Source: UMGS1590 sp963558655
GTDB taxonomy: Bacteria; Bacillota; Peptococcia; Peptococcales; Peptococcaceae
Reading direction: 5' to 3'
DNA length: 64,000 nucleotides
Assembly (NCBI GenBank): GCA_963558655.1
Contig: CAUWHJ010000010.1
Location: 33,504 to 97,503 of the forward strand
A program made the position numbers and the translations under genes. Each line of letters starts with the position of its first letter. The stretch's first letter is position 1. The notes below the pieces were generated by a model. That model was not told the DNA's origin, did not search any database, and saw nothing but the letters and a program-made list of their open reading frames with translations. Of this stretch, positions 35,476 to 43,266 are shown one piece after another.

Positions 35476-36327
35476 ATGCCCACACCACAAAACAACGACC
35501 TTTATCGTCTGCGCCAGGCCCTGGACGAAGCCGATGCCATACTCATCGGCGCCGGCGCAGGGCTTTCTGCCGCTGCCGGCTTGGTCATGACCGGCCCACG
35601 CTTTACAGATAATTTTGCCGATTTCATCACCGTCTATGGCTTCCGCGATTTGTACAGCGCCGGCTTTCACCACTTCGACAGCCTGGAAGAAAAATGGGCA
35701 TTCTGGAGTCGCCACATCATGCTCGACCGCTATGGCGATATACCAAAAGATACCTACAATGTTTTGCTCGATCTCGTTCAAGACAAAGATTATTTCGTCA
35801 TCACCACCAATGTAGACCATTGTTTCCAACGCTCAGGCTTTGATAAACAACGACTTTTCTACACCCAGGGTGATTTTGGCCTTTTTCAGTGCAGCGTGCC
35901 TTGTGCACCCATCACCTACGACAACGAAGCCATCGTGCGCGAGATGTTCGCCCGTCAAGAAAATAGACGTATTCCAAGTGACCTCGTTCCACGTTGTCCG
36001 CGCTGCGGTGCGCCGCTAACACAGAATATGCGCTTTGACGATACATTTGTTGAAGATGCCGGCTGGCACGCTGCTATGAACCGCTACCAAGATTTCATTC
36101 GCCGTCACCACGGCATGAGCGTGCTGCTTTTGGAACTCGGCATCGGCGGCAACACACCAAGCATCATCAAATTTCCCTTCTGGCGTCTCACCGCACAGGA
36201 ACCAAATTTCACCTACGCCTGCATTACCTTCAACGATGCACTCTGCCCACCTGCCATCGCCGACCAAGCCATCTGCATCAGCGCCGACATTGACGAAACA
36301 CTGCGCGCCCTTGCTGCACGCCACTAA
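35476..36327 (+). CDS. Class M sirtuin (SirTM-like ADP-ribosyltransferase)
   Basis: About 283 residues. The NAD site reads GAGAGLSAAAGL. The segments DFITVYGFRDLYSAGF and WAFWSRHI match the macrodomain-linked SirTM group rather than CobB. Where deacetylating sirtuins have the catalytic His of HG, this protein has TQGDFG, the His-to-Gln change seen in SirTM, which ADP-ribosylates lipoylated GcvH-L instead of deacetylating. A CxxC zinc pair (CPRC) and the earlier Cys pair are present. The usual partners (macrodomain hydrolase, GcvH-L, LplA2) are not in this window. It is the last gene of the HxlR-flanked operon. The ATG at 35476 is six bases after GGAGGG; 35473 is possible. Confidence 0.8.
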   Translation: MPTPQNNDLYRLRQALDEADAILIGAGAGLSAAAGLVMTGPRFTDNFADFITVYGFRDLYSAGFHHFDSLEEKWAFWSRHIMLDRYGDIPKDTYNVLLDLVQDKDYFVITTNVDHCFQRSGFDKQRLFYTQGDFGLFQCSVPCAPITYDNEAIVREMFARQENRRIPSDLVPRCPRCGAPLTQNMRFDDTFVEDAGWHAAMNRYQDFIRRHHGMSVLLLELGIGGNTPSIIKFPFWRLTAQEPNFTYACITFNDALCPPAIADQAICISADIDETLRALAARH

Positions 36328-36331
36328 TACC

Positions 36332-36364
36332 AACAGCCGTTCATCTCCGAACGGCTGTTTTTTT
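36332..36364 (+). terminator. Terminator of the flavin-ferredoxin/OpuC/sirtuin operon
   Basis: AACAGCCGTTC/GAACGGCTGTT stem with seven T. Confidence 0.9.
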
Positions 36365-36490
36365 GCGGGTCGCAACCCAGCGTAGCGAAAATGCAACCTC
36401 TATTTGATTGCCTTTACAGCGGAAAAAAGTTATTCTTATCGTGGTTTCCGTGTTACAATAAGAACGAAACAAAACTGGAGGCGATTCCTT

Positions 36491-37264
36491 ATGACCCTAG
36501 GCGAAAACATTCGCACACATCGTAAACAAGCCGGTCTTTCTCAAGAAGCACTGGCTGAGCAACTCGGCGTATCACGCCAGGCCATCAGCAAATGGGAGAA
36601 TGACAACGGTATGCCGGAAACCGAAAATCTTATCAAAATGGCAACACTTTTTGACACCAGCCTTGATGCACTATTGGGCACGGAAGCGTCCTCTGATACC
36701 GACACAACCACCACCAATGCACTTCCGCAGCCAGAAGAAACCACCGCTGCCCCACCACCAGAGAAAGGCCTGAGTTTAGACACTGCTCAAAGTTATCTCG
36801 CCTACGAAACCCGCAAATACCAACGTATCGCCCTGGCTGGGCTTCTTTTCATTGGCAGCCTTGGCTTAACCTATTTTTTCAATTCCCTCATCATGATTAT
36901 CTGGATGTTGATTGATATTCTCGCCATCACACTGCTCATCATGGTTTGCGTGGCTGACGACCCCTATAAAAGCCTGCGCCGCACACCTGTCACCTTAGGC
37001 GAAAGCAATTATAACACCCTCAACGACAACTACAACAACGAAAAAAAGAACCTTGACAGAGAACGCTTCTGCGGCATCATCGCCATTGGCGTTGGCCTTC
37101 TCCTGCCACCACTCATCACACCGGCGACGATTGGACTTGAAAACCTTTGCCTAGCAGGTGGCATGATCCTCTGTGGCTTTGGGGCTGCACTCTGCATCTT
37201 CGCCACCGGCCGCATCCACGCTTACCGCCATCTCCTGTCGATTGGCTCTACATTAAAGGAGTGA
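36491..37264 (+). CDS. XRE-family regulator with C-terminal membrane helices
   Basis: About 257 residues. An N-terminal helix-turn-helix (LSQEALAEQLGVSRQAISKWEN, residues about 18-40) is followed by a Pro/Thr/Glu-rich linker and four hydrophobic segments in two pairs (about 112-150 and 190-245). DNA-binding proteins anchored in the membrane in this way often sense envelope state. The ATG at 36491 follows GGAGG. The lipoprotein gene starts five bases after the stop, so the two likely form a sensing pair. Confidence 0.75.
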   Translation: MTLGENIRTHRKQAGLSQEALAEQLGVSRQAISKWENDNGMPETENLIKMATLFDTSLDALLGTEASSDTDTTTTNALPQPEETTAAPPPEKGLSLDTAQSYLAYETRKYQRIALAGLLFIGSLGLTYFFNSLIMIIWMLIDILAITLLIMVCVADDPYKSLRRTPVTLGESNYNTLNDNYNNEKKNLDRERFCGIIAIGVGLLLPPLITPATIGLENLCLAGGMILCGFGAALCIFATGRIHAYRHLLSIGSTLKE

Positions 37265-37269
37265 ACCTC

Positions 37270-37704
37270 ATGAAAAAACGCACCCTTCTTTGCCTTTTTC
37301 TGCTCATCCTCGTGGGACTTTGTGCGTGCAGCGCAGAAAACGACAGCGACATCTCTGCCGATGACCTTGAAAAAGCGCAAGCTATTGCTATCGTTGATGC
37401 TAGTGGCAACTTGCGGCAAACCCTCACAACAACCACCGACATTGAAGCCTTTGTCACCGCTCTAGATATTGAACACTGGACCCTTGCCGAAATTCCAGCC
37501 AACGCTACATGCCACGCAACCTTCGGCTTCTCTCAGGAAAAAACCATTCATTTCGGCGAAAACGCCAGCGACGGTCAGCTTTATGACATAGGAACCCTTA
37601 CACTGTTTGATGCACCTTATCTTCGCATGAATATGCTGGGTTTCACCTTCGACTTCACCATCCCCGATGCCGCCTACAACACCCTCGCCGCTATGGCAGC
37701 CTAA
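37270..37704 (+). CDS. Small lipoprotein of unknown function
   Basis: 144 residues. Signal peptide MKKRTLLCLFLLILVGLCAC with lipobox LCAC (Cys20), so it is anchored in the outer leaflet of the membrane. The mature part is beta-rich, acidic and without a known motif. AAGGAG overlaps the stop of the XRE gene, so it is translated with it. Confidence 0.7.
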   Translation: MKKRTLLCLFLLILVGLCACSAENDSDISADDLEKAQAIAIVDASGNLRQTLTTTTDIEAFVTALDIEHWTLAEIPANATCHATFGFSQEKTIHFGENASDGQLYDIGTLTLFDAPYLRMNMLGFTFDFTIPDAAYNTLAAMAA

Positions 37705-37742
37705 AAACACCCCCTTCTTTATAAAATGCGAATCATCATATA

Positions 37743-37767
37743 AAAAAGCTGGCCAACGCCAGCTTTT
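37743..37767. terminator. Terminator between the lipoprotein and TauE/SafE genes
   Basis: GCTGGC/GCCAGC stem, four-base loop, A-run and T-run on the two sides; serves convergent genes. Confidence 0.75.
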
Positions 37768-37768
37768 C

Positions 37769-38518
37769 TTATGCCACCATCAAACCAGTAACCACCTGCC
37801 AAAGCAATGTGACAGCAGAAATGAGCAACACGACATTAACCAACTTTTGAAAAATGCCTGTATTCAATTGTGCAGCAATAAACGCACTCAGCTTCAGAGC
37901 CACTGCCACCGCTATGAAGCCTACAATAATATAAGGAATGCCAGCTACCGTATACGCCCCAGACCACGCGTACGCAAAACACGGCAACGTCATAACAATG
38001 CTACCACAAGCAAACTGCATGACACGAAAATCATCTTTATTGCGATAGCGATTGCGGCAATATACAACCATTAACGGACCACCACAACCAAAGGCACCCG
38101 TTAAAAGTCCTGAAAAAAACAACAGCAATTTATGAATTGGCCGTTCTTGAAACGTGGCATTTTTCTTACCGCGCACATCATCTAACAAGCCTTTCACTGC
38201 CGTACCTGCAACAAAAACACCAAGCAGGCCCTTCATTAACAATTCCGGCAAATAATTAAGCGCCACAAAACCAATCGGCATTCCTAAAAGTACAAATATG
38301 CAAATGTGCCAAACTTCACGCCACTGAATTTTCCGACGCACCTGAAAAGCTTGAATCACAATCTGTACCGCTACGATCAACATCAACACTGCCACCGCCG
38401 TTTTGAGCGGCAAAAACATACTGAGCACTGGTAGCGCTAATACATTGGCAGCAAAACCAATGATGCCTGCCAATGTCATGGCAATAAGCATAACTACACC
38501 ATATACAACAAGTTCCAT
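37769..38518 (-). CDS. TauE/SafE family membrane exporter
   Basis: About 249 residues with seven or eight membrane helices; GxxGxxxGFAAN in the first helix and a GAFGCGGPLMVVY loop near residue 135 are typical of the family. Members export sulfite, sulfoacetate or other small anions. It lies downstream of the FAD/ferredoxin pair 1 but beyond a terminator-like hairpin (38556-38591), so its expression may be lower or independent. The link with sulfur chemistry is the main hint to what the neighbouring redox pairs do. The ATG at 38518 follows GGGGG. Confidence 0.78.
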   Translation of the reverse strand: MELVVYGVVMLIAMTLAGIIGFAANVLALPVLSMFLPLKTAVAVLMLIVAVQIVIQAFQVRRKIQWREVWHICIFVLLGMPIGFVALNYLPELLMKGLLGVFVAGTAVKGLLDDVRGKKNATFQERPIHKLLLFFSGLLTGAFGCGGPLMVVYCRNRYRNKDDFRVMQFACGSIVMTLPCFAYAWSGAYTVAGIPYIIVGFIAVAVALKLSAFIAAQLNTGIFQKLVNVVLLISAVTLLWQVVTGLMVA

Positions 38519-38555
38519 ACTGATTCCCCCTTTTTTCACAAGATAACTTTATACC

Positions 38556-38591
38556 AAAAGAACCAGGAGGTAAATGCCTTCTGGTTCTTTT
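38556..38591 (-). terminator. Terminator or attenuator between FAD oxidoreductase 1 and the TauE/SafE gene
   Basis: AAAAGAACCAG/CTGGTTCTTTT stem with a 14-base loop, 23 bp past the stop of the FAD gene. Confidence 0.7.
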
Positions 38592-38613
38592 GATATACAC
38601 AAATTTGCCATTA

Positions 38614-40287
38614 TTAGTAGTTATCACGCATTGCTGTAACAGGCTTTCCATCTTCCTGTTTAATCGTCACAATTTTTCCGTTCAGCAATGGGTTGGTGAA
38701 CGTATAATCAGAACGCTGGTGCATACCGCGGCTTTCTTTGCGTTCAAGGGCTGAAAGAATAACGAGCTTTGAAATTTCGAGCAGATCAAAGGATTCCAAA
38801 GCACGCATCAATTCATGGGCATTATTGCACTTCACACTCTTTCTTGCAGCTTCATCGAGCTGTTCGAGATAGGTTAAACCAGCCTTCATCATGCTTTCGG
38901 AACGCACATAGGTAATCCCAGCATAATCTTCAAGAATCTGCTGAGAAGCAAGGTTCAATTCTTTCCAGCTGGCACCATCTTCACGTTCCATCAATTCACT
39001 GTAAAACGCGATGGCTTCTTTTACAGTAGGATGTTCGCTGATGTCTGTAAAGCTATCAATGCCCTTTACGTATTCAGCCGCATTTTCCCCTGCGATACGT
39101 CCTGTTACCGCAGCGCCACCAATACCACCATTGATGTTGCCTGCTTCATCACCAGCACAATAAAGCCCAGGTACATTTGTTGCATGATGAATGTCCACTT
39201 CCAGGCCCTTACCTTGAAGATTTGGCTTATACTTCGTAAATTCTACCATATCTTCGTTAAGATCAATCCCTTGCTTATCCATTGCATCTAAAAGAGACGT
39301 ATCCCCTTCACAGGTAAGGCCCCAACGCATATATTCCATATCTTCCGGTGCAGTTTCGGTACAGTCCATGAATACAGGGCCAGTACCATTGGCACGTTTT
39401 TCCACGAATACAGCTTGCCAAATATCGGCAGTAATGTCACCAAGTTCTTTGGTTGGCTTAGTAACAAATGGCCCTACTGGCTTACCTTGACGATCTTTGA
39501 GCACGCCAATCCAAGTTGCTTTACCGCAGCGTTCAAAATGCTTTGGACCAGCATGTGTCCAACCCGTTTCAATATTGCAAAGCGTAGCACCAACCTTATA
39601 ACCAGCTGCACGTCCAGCACCAGTACCGGCTGGGCAGTTGCACTGGTTAAACATCCAACCTGGCGTAATCGATGGATACAAACGCATCCCAATACCAGTC
39701 GCCGTAATCACAGCCTTCGCCTGATACAACTTCACCGAAGGCTGTTCTTTAGACACATCAATAGCAATAGCACCAATAATCTTGCCTTCTTCGTCGGTGA
39801 GGAATTCTGAAATTGGTGAACGGTTGTCAATTTCTACGCCACGTTTTTTGGCTTCTTTCGTAAGAATTGGTTTCTGCTGAGTGCCATTATATTTGAGCCA
39901 AATACGAATATGCCCCGGCAGAGCATGGCCATTGAATTCCCATTCACCATGAGGACGCATTTCAATGCCCCATTTTTCCCAATCCTGCACAACTTCAAAA
40001 CTTCGCGCTGCTACTTGACGATGCAACGTTGGATCACAACGATCGCCAACAATACTCATGCTTAATTCCTTGCAATAATCGTCCAAACTCCCATGAACCT
40101 CTGGAATATAGCAAAGGAAATGATCATTACCAGTTGCTGCGGAACCACTACGACGACTGTCCGCTTTTTCAGCAACAATAACCTTGGCACCCTTGTCCGC
40201 AGCAGCAATAGCCGCCATTAAACCGGCAATACCGCCACCTACAATCAAAACATCACATTGTTTAATTTCTTTCTGTACCTCAATCAT
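38614..40287 (-). CDS. AprA-like FAD-dependent oxidoreductase 1
   Basis: About 557 residues. The N-terminal FAD site is CDVLIVGGGIAGLMAAIAAA, followed by RRSGSAATGNDHF, which resembles RSGAVAQG of adenylylsulfate reductase alpha (AprA) more than the GGHTRAAQGG of fumarate reductase. The second FAD contact is GLYCAGDEAGN. It is shorter than AprA (about 610-660 residues). An AprB-like ferredoxin lies 13 bp upstream, the gene order of aprBA. Its close paralogue is at 43267. The substrate is unknown; fumarate-type or sulfur-oxyanion reduction are both possible. The ATG at 40287 follows AGGAGG. Confidence 0.78.
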   Translation of the reverse strand: MIEVQKEIKQCDVLIVGGGIAGLMAAIAAADKGAKVIVAEKADSRRSGSAATGNDHFLCYIPEVHGSLDDYCKELSMSIVGDRCDPTLHRQVAARSFEVVQDWEKWGIEMRPHGEWEFNGHALPGHIRIWLKYNGTQQKPILTKEAKKRGVEIDNRSPISEFLTDEEGKIIGAIAIDVSKEQPSVKLYQAKAVITATGIGMRLYPSITPGWMFNQCNCPAGTGAGRAAGYKVGATLCNIETGWTHAGPKHFERCGKATWIGVLKDRQGKPVGPFVTKPTKELGDITADIWQAVFVEKRANGTGPVFMDCTETAPEDMEYMRWGLTCEGDTSLLDAMDKQGIDLNEDMVEFTKYKPNLQGKGLEVDIHHATNVPGLYCAGDEAGNINGGIGGAAVTGRIAGENAAEYVKGIDSFTDISEHPTVKEAIAFYSELMEREDGASWKELNLASQQILEDYAGITYVRSESMMKAGLTYLEQLDEAARKSVKCNNAHELMRALESFDLLEISKLVILSALERKESRGMHQRSDYTFTNPLLNGKIVTIKQEDGKPVTAMRDNY

Positions 40288-40300
40288 GACTGTTTCCTCC

Positions 40301-40528
40301 TTACTCAGCATGAGCCTTTGTATGCAGCAACATCATTGGCAGCGGATAACGTAAATCGATCGCACCCACTGGACAATCAATCGCGCAAGCACGGCAATGC
40401 CAGCATTCTTCCGGATAACGTACCTGTGGCTTTTCACCAGGAACCACAGGACCAAACACATCCATCCCGCAGATGGAGGCGCACATATTACAACCAATAC
40501 ATTTCTTTTTGTCAATTACTGGAGGCAT
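40301..40528 (-). CDS. AprB-like 2[4Fe-4S] ferredoxin 1
   Basis: 75 residues with two clusters: CIGCNMCASIC and CWHCRACAIDC. The second, with its context PEECWHCRAC-CPVGAIDLR, closely resembles the CWECYSC-CP-AI-R block of APS reductase beta. AprB has a further tail of about 80 residues that is absent here. It directly precedes the FAD subunit, so it is the electron donor or acceptor of that enzyme. The ATG at 40528 follows AGGGTG. A MarR-type box lies in its leader. Confidence 0.82.
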   Translation of the reverse strand: MPPVIDKKKCIGCNMCASICGMDVFGPVVPGEKPQVRYPEECWHCRACAIDCPVGAIDLRYPLPMMLLHTKAHAE

Positions 40529-40570
40529 GTTCAACACCCTTTCAATCAAATATTGATTAACTATTTTATT

Positions 40571-40584
40571 ATTGCCTATCCAAT
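40571..40584. promoter_or_regulatory. MarR-type box 1 (ferredoxin 1 promoter)
   Basis: ATTG-CCTATC-CAAT, about 10-25 bases downstream of the predicted start of transcription of the ferredoxin 1 unit. The core TATCCAATTATTTC is repeated exactly at 41407-41420. Confidence 0.65.
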
Positions 40585-40601
40585 TATTTCTCACGAATCT
40601 T

Positions 40602-40629
40602 ATTTTACCTATAAAAATTATCTTGTCAA
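40602..40629 (-). promoter_or_regulatory. Promoter of the ferredoxin 1 / FAD oxidoreductase 1 unit
   Basis: On the minus strand TTGACA (40629-40624), 16 bp, TAAAAT (40607-40602). Confidence 0.7.
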
Positions 40630-40651
40630 GATGATTTTTCAAAATCACACA

Positions 40652-40697
40652 AAAAAACTTCCAATCCGTTGATAATTTACTTCGGATTGGAAGTTTT
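40652..40697 (-). terminator. Terminator of the MarR gene
   Basis: AAAACTTCCAATCCG/CGGATTGGAAGTTTT stem with a 13-base loop and long A/T flanks. Confidence 0.85.
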
Positions 40698-40717
40698 AAC
40701 TTTGTTCATGTTCGTAC

Positions 40718-41155
40718 TTATTTCGTGTTCGCTTGTTGAATATTATTAAAAATTTTCATTGCAGTTGCAACCAACTGATCACTTTCTTCTTGAGAAATAC
40801 CTGTCATAACACTTTCGTAAAAATCACTCACGATCTTATGTGCAGCCTGCCGTACCTCCACGCCTTTCGATGTCATATACAAATTATACATCCGACGATC
40901 ATTTCCATTTTGCCGACGCTCTATTAACTCTTTTTTTTCCAAAATATCTACTGTTTTCATCAACGATGATGGGTCTTTCAAGCAATATGAAGCCAGTTCC
41001 TGTTGATTTGCACCCTCGTGTTGAAAAAGCTGCTCCAACATAGACCACTGTACCGCTGTAATACCCAGATTTTTCAAACGCTTTGTCAATGCAGAATCAT
41101 AGGCTTTATCAACCACGTTAAAAATAAATCCAGGCGCTTTTTGTATTTCAAACAT
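40718..41155 (-). CDS. MarR-family transcriptional regulator
   Basis: 145 residues, winged helix of the MarR type (LASYCLKDPSSLMKTVDILEKKELIERRQNGNDRR), dimerising through its terminal helices. It lies between the two ferredoxin/FAD pairs. A shared box (TTG-N5/6-CAA with TATCCAA) occurs just downstream of the -10 of ferredoxin 1, of this gene, and of the DASS carrier, so it most likely represses all three and itself, released by a ligand tied to the pathway. The ATG follows GGAGT. Confidence 0.88.
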   Translation of the reverse strand: MFEIQKAPGFIFNVVDKAYDSALTKRLKNLGITAVQWSMLEQLFQHEGANQQELASYCLKDPSSLMKTVDILEKKELIERRQNGNDRRMYNLYMTSKGVEVRQAAHKIVSDFYESVMTGISQEESDQLVATAMKIFNNIQQANTK

Positions 41156-41178
41156 AATGTATCACTCCTTCGTCTTCC

Positions 41179-41190
41179 TTGCGTATCCAA
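41179..41190. promoter_or_regulatory. MarR-type box 2 (marR promoter)
   Basis: TTG-CGTATC-CAA, starting five bases after the -10 of the marR promoter and followed by TAAT as in the other two boxes. Confidence 0.6.
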
Positions 41191-41194
41191 TAAT

Positions 41195-41223
41195 AGTCTA
41201 CGCTAAAAACATTTATTTGTCCA
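41195..41223 (-). promoter_or_regulatory. Promoter of the MarR gene
   Basis: On the minus strand TGGACA (41223-41218), 17 bp, TAGACT (41200-41195). Confidence 0.6.
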
Positions 41224-41363
41224 TCCGTATTATTCACATCTATGAGTGCTCATTTTCTCCCCACCTTACACTCGCCTAGCAACCATTCATCACTGTCAGA
41301 CCTTACCATTCATGTATGTGCAAACAAAATCCATTCTCTCATAAATAAAATTGATTGTTGCCA

Positions 41364-41393
41364 TTGACAAACTCAAATCAGCTATGCTATTCT
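41364..41393 (+). promoter_or_regulatory. Promoter of the DASS carrier 2 operon
   Basis: TTGACA (41364-41369), 18 bp, TATTCT (41388-41393), ten bases before MarR-type box 3. Confidence 0.65.
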
Positions 41394-41402
41394 TCATATG
41401 AT

Positions 41403-41413
41403 TTGTTATCCAA
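41403..41413. promoter_or_regulatory. MarR-type box 3 (DASS carrier 2 promoter)
   Basis: TTG-TTATC-CAA, with the 14-mer TATCCAATTATTTC (41407-41420) identical to that at box 1. It would cover the start of transcription. Confidence 0.65.
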
Positions 41414-41521
41414 TTATTTCATAACCATTACTATGCTATTCAATTTAATATCTTGAATACGAATCCTCGGTTCTTCATATTTTAAAGCATCCGAGAATTC
41501 CAAATGAAGGGACATTTAATT

Positions 41522-42967
41522 ATGAACGATCAAAGCATTCTTACACCTGATGAGGAAATTTGTCTGCAAAAGAAACCTCCGGCATGGCGTAATTGGCTCA
41601 TTTTAGCTATTGCCGCTGCTATTTACATCATCTTCACACAAATATCCATCCCTGGTTTAGAAACAAATGGTGTGAAATCAATTGGTTTTGTTATTGCTGT
41701 CATTATTCTTTTATTATTTGAAGTTTTTCCTATTGCTGTCATTGCAATTCTTGCTGTCATTGGTGCGCCAGCACTCGGTCTTGTTACAGAAGCTGATGCC
41801 TTCGCTAATTTTGCCGTTGGGCCAGGTTTCTTTGTTTTTGGCGTGCTCATGATTGCTATTGCTTTCACTTCCACGGGTTTTGGTAAACGCACTTCTTTAT
41901 ATGTCAGCGGTCTACTCGGTGCTAAACCTAAAAATGTCTTGCTCAGCTACATGCTTGGCACAGGTTTAATTTCTTCCGTATTAGCCGATATTCCAACTGC
42001 TTTCATTTTCGGCGCTTTGGCTGTCGAATTGCTCAAGAAAAATGGCTGTATGCCTGGGTGTTCCAACTTTGGGAAATCCGTTATGATTGGTATTCCAATC
42101 GCTGCTACCGTTGGCGGTCTTGGTACACCAGCCGGTGGCGCACTAAACGTTATGACCATTTCTATGCTGCAAAACATCGCTGGTATTGAAATTTCTTTCT
42201 TACAATGGACCGCCATTTGTTATCCATTTGCAATCATCATGCTTTTCGTCTGCTGGTTTATTCTATGCAAAGTATATCCTGCTGAAATCGACTATGTAGA
42301 TGGCTTAGATGATATTGAAGAACAGAAAAAAGAACTTGGGCCAATGTCTATTGCAGAAAAGAAATACCTGTTTATTTTCGCAATTATGCTGATTTTATGG
42401 ATGACATCTTCCATTCATGGTTTATCACTATGGTTAATCGCCGTCCTTGGCGCTGCTTTTCTTTTCATGCCAGGCATCGATATTCTAGATTGGCATGAAA
42501 TGGGCGATCAAGTAAGCTGTGAAGTACCATTTTTGATTTGGGGTACCAATGTTATCGCCTACATTCTCACTGCCAACGGAGCTGCCGAATGGATTGGCAA
42601 CGCCACATTTGGTTCTCTTAACACAGATTCTATTATTCTCATTCTTGTTATCACCGTTGCTCTTGGTGTCTATGGTCACTATGTCGTTCCTTGCGCCAAT
42701 GCACTCTTAGCCGTCATCATGCCAATTGTTCTTATGCTGGCACCTCAATTCGGTATCAGCCCAATACTCATGGCAATGTCTGTATCTTTGGCATCTCATG
42801 TCACCACTTTATTGCCATTTGCCGATCCTGTTGCTTTAGCTACCTACGATCATCGTTATTGGACGGCTTGGGATATGATTAAGCCATCTCTTGTTTATGG
42901 AACTGTCTGGATTCCAATCAGCGTCGCTTATCTCATGTTGTTCCACACCATCGGTCTCGTTGCTTAA
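41522..42967 (+). CDS. DASS (SLC13-like) anion symporter 2
   Basis: About 481 residues, roughly 12 membrane segments after a hydrophilic start (about 25 residues). It belongs to the divalent anion symporter superfamily like the carrier at 20372 but is only distantly similar. Loops GTPAGGALNVMTIS (about residue 210) and HVTTLLPFADPVALA (about 420) sit where the family binds sodium and substrate. It heads an operon with AprB/AprA-like pair 2 and is preceded by a MarR-type box, so it probably imports the pair's substrate. The ATG at 41522 follows AAGGGA. Confidence 0.8.
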   Translation: MNDQSILTPDEEICLQKKPPAWRNWLILAIAAAIYIIFTQISIPGLETNGVKSIGFVIAVIILLLFEVFPIAVIAILAVIGAPALGLVTEADAFANFAVGPGFFVFGVLMIAIAFTSTGFGKRTSLYVSGLLGAKPKNVLLSYMLGTGLISSVLADIPTAFIFGALAVELLKKNGCMPGCSNFGKSVMIGIPIAATVGGLGTPAGGALNVMTISMLQNIAGIEISFLQWTAICYPFAIIMLFVCWFILCKVYPAEIDYVDGLDDIEEQKKELGPMSIAEKKYLFIFAIMLILWMTSSIHGLSLWLIAVLGAAFLFMPGIDILDWHEMGDQVSCEVPFLIWGTNVIAYILTANGAAEWIGNATFGSLNTDSIILILVITVALGVYGHYVVPCANALLAVIMPIVLMLAPQFGISPILMAMSVSLASHVTTLLPFADPVALATYDHRYWTAWDMIKPSLVYGTVWIPISVAYLMLFHTIGLVA

Positions 42968-43032
42968 ACGCAACGTTTCTCTAATAAATTTGTTGTTAAA
43001 AGTAACTAATTGTTTTCAAAGGAGTGTTTATT

Positions 43033-43251
43033 ATGCCACCTATCATCGACGAAGAAAAATGTATCGGTTGCAGAACTTGTGCCAATGTATGCACTATGGA
43101 CGTATTTGGTCCTGGTGAACCTAAACAAGTACCAATGGTTCGTTACCCAGAAGAATGCTGGCATTGCCGTGCTTGTGTCATGGATTGCCCTGTTGGCGCC
43201 ATTGACATTCGTTACCCATTGCCTTATATGATGTTGAATATCGAAGCGTAA
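43033..43251 (+). CDS. AprB-like 2[4Fe-4S] ferredoxin 2
   Basis: 72 residues, paralogue of the protein at 40301: both start MPP(I/V)ID and share PEECWHCRAC and CPVGAID(I/L)RYPLP. Clusters: CIGCRTCANVC and CWHCRACVMDC. The resemblance to the CWECYSC region of APS reductase beta holds here too. It lies between the carrier and FAD oxidoreductase 2, 15 bp before the latter. The ATG at 43033 follows GGAGTG. Confidence 0.82.
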   Translation: MPPIIDEEKCIGCRTCANVCTMDVFGPGEPKQVPMVRYPEECWHCRACVMDCPVGAIDIRYPLPYMMLNIEA

Positions 43252-43266
43252 AGGGAGGTTTTTGCA

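Noticed and set aside
35476..36327. Sir2-type anti-phage defence gene
   Set aside because: Its motifs match the stress-related class M sirtuins, and the neighbours are a transporter and a redox protein, not defence genes.
38614..40287. Plain fumarate reductase flavoprotein subunit
   Set aside because: The partner is a small AprB-like ferredoxin rather than an SdhB/FrdB-type protein or a fused cytochrome c domain, and the region after the FAD motif fits AprA better; still possible at superfamily level.
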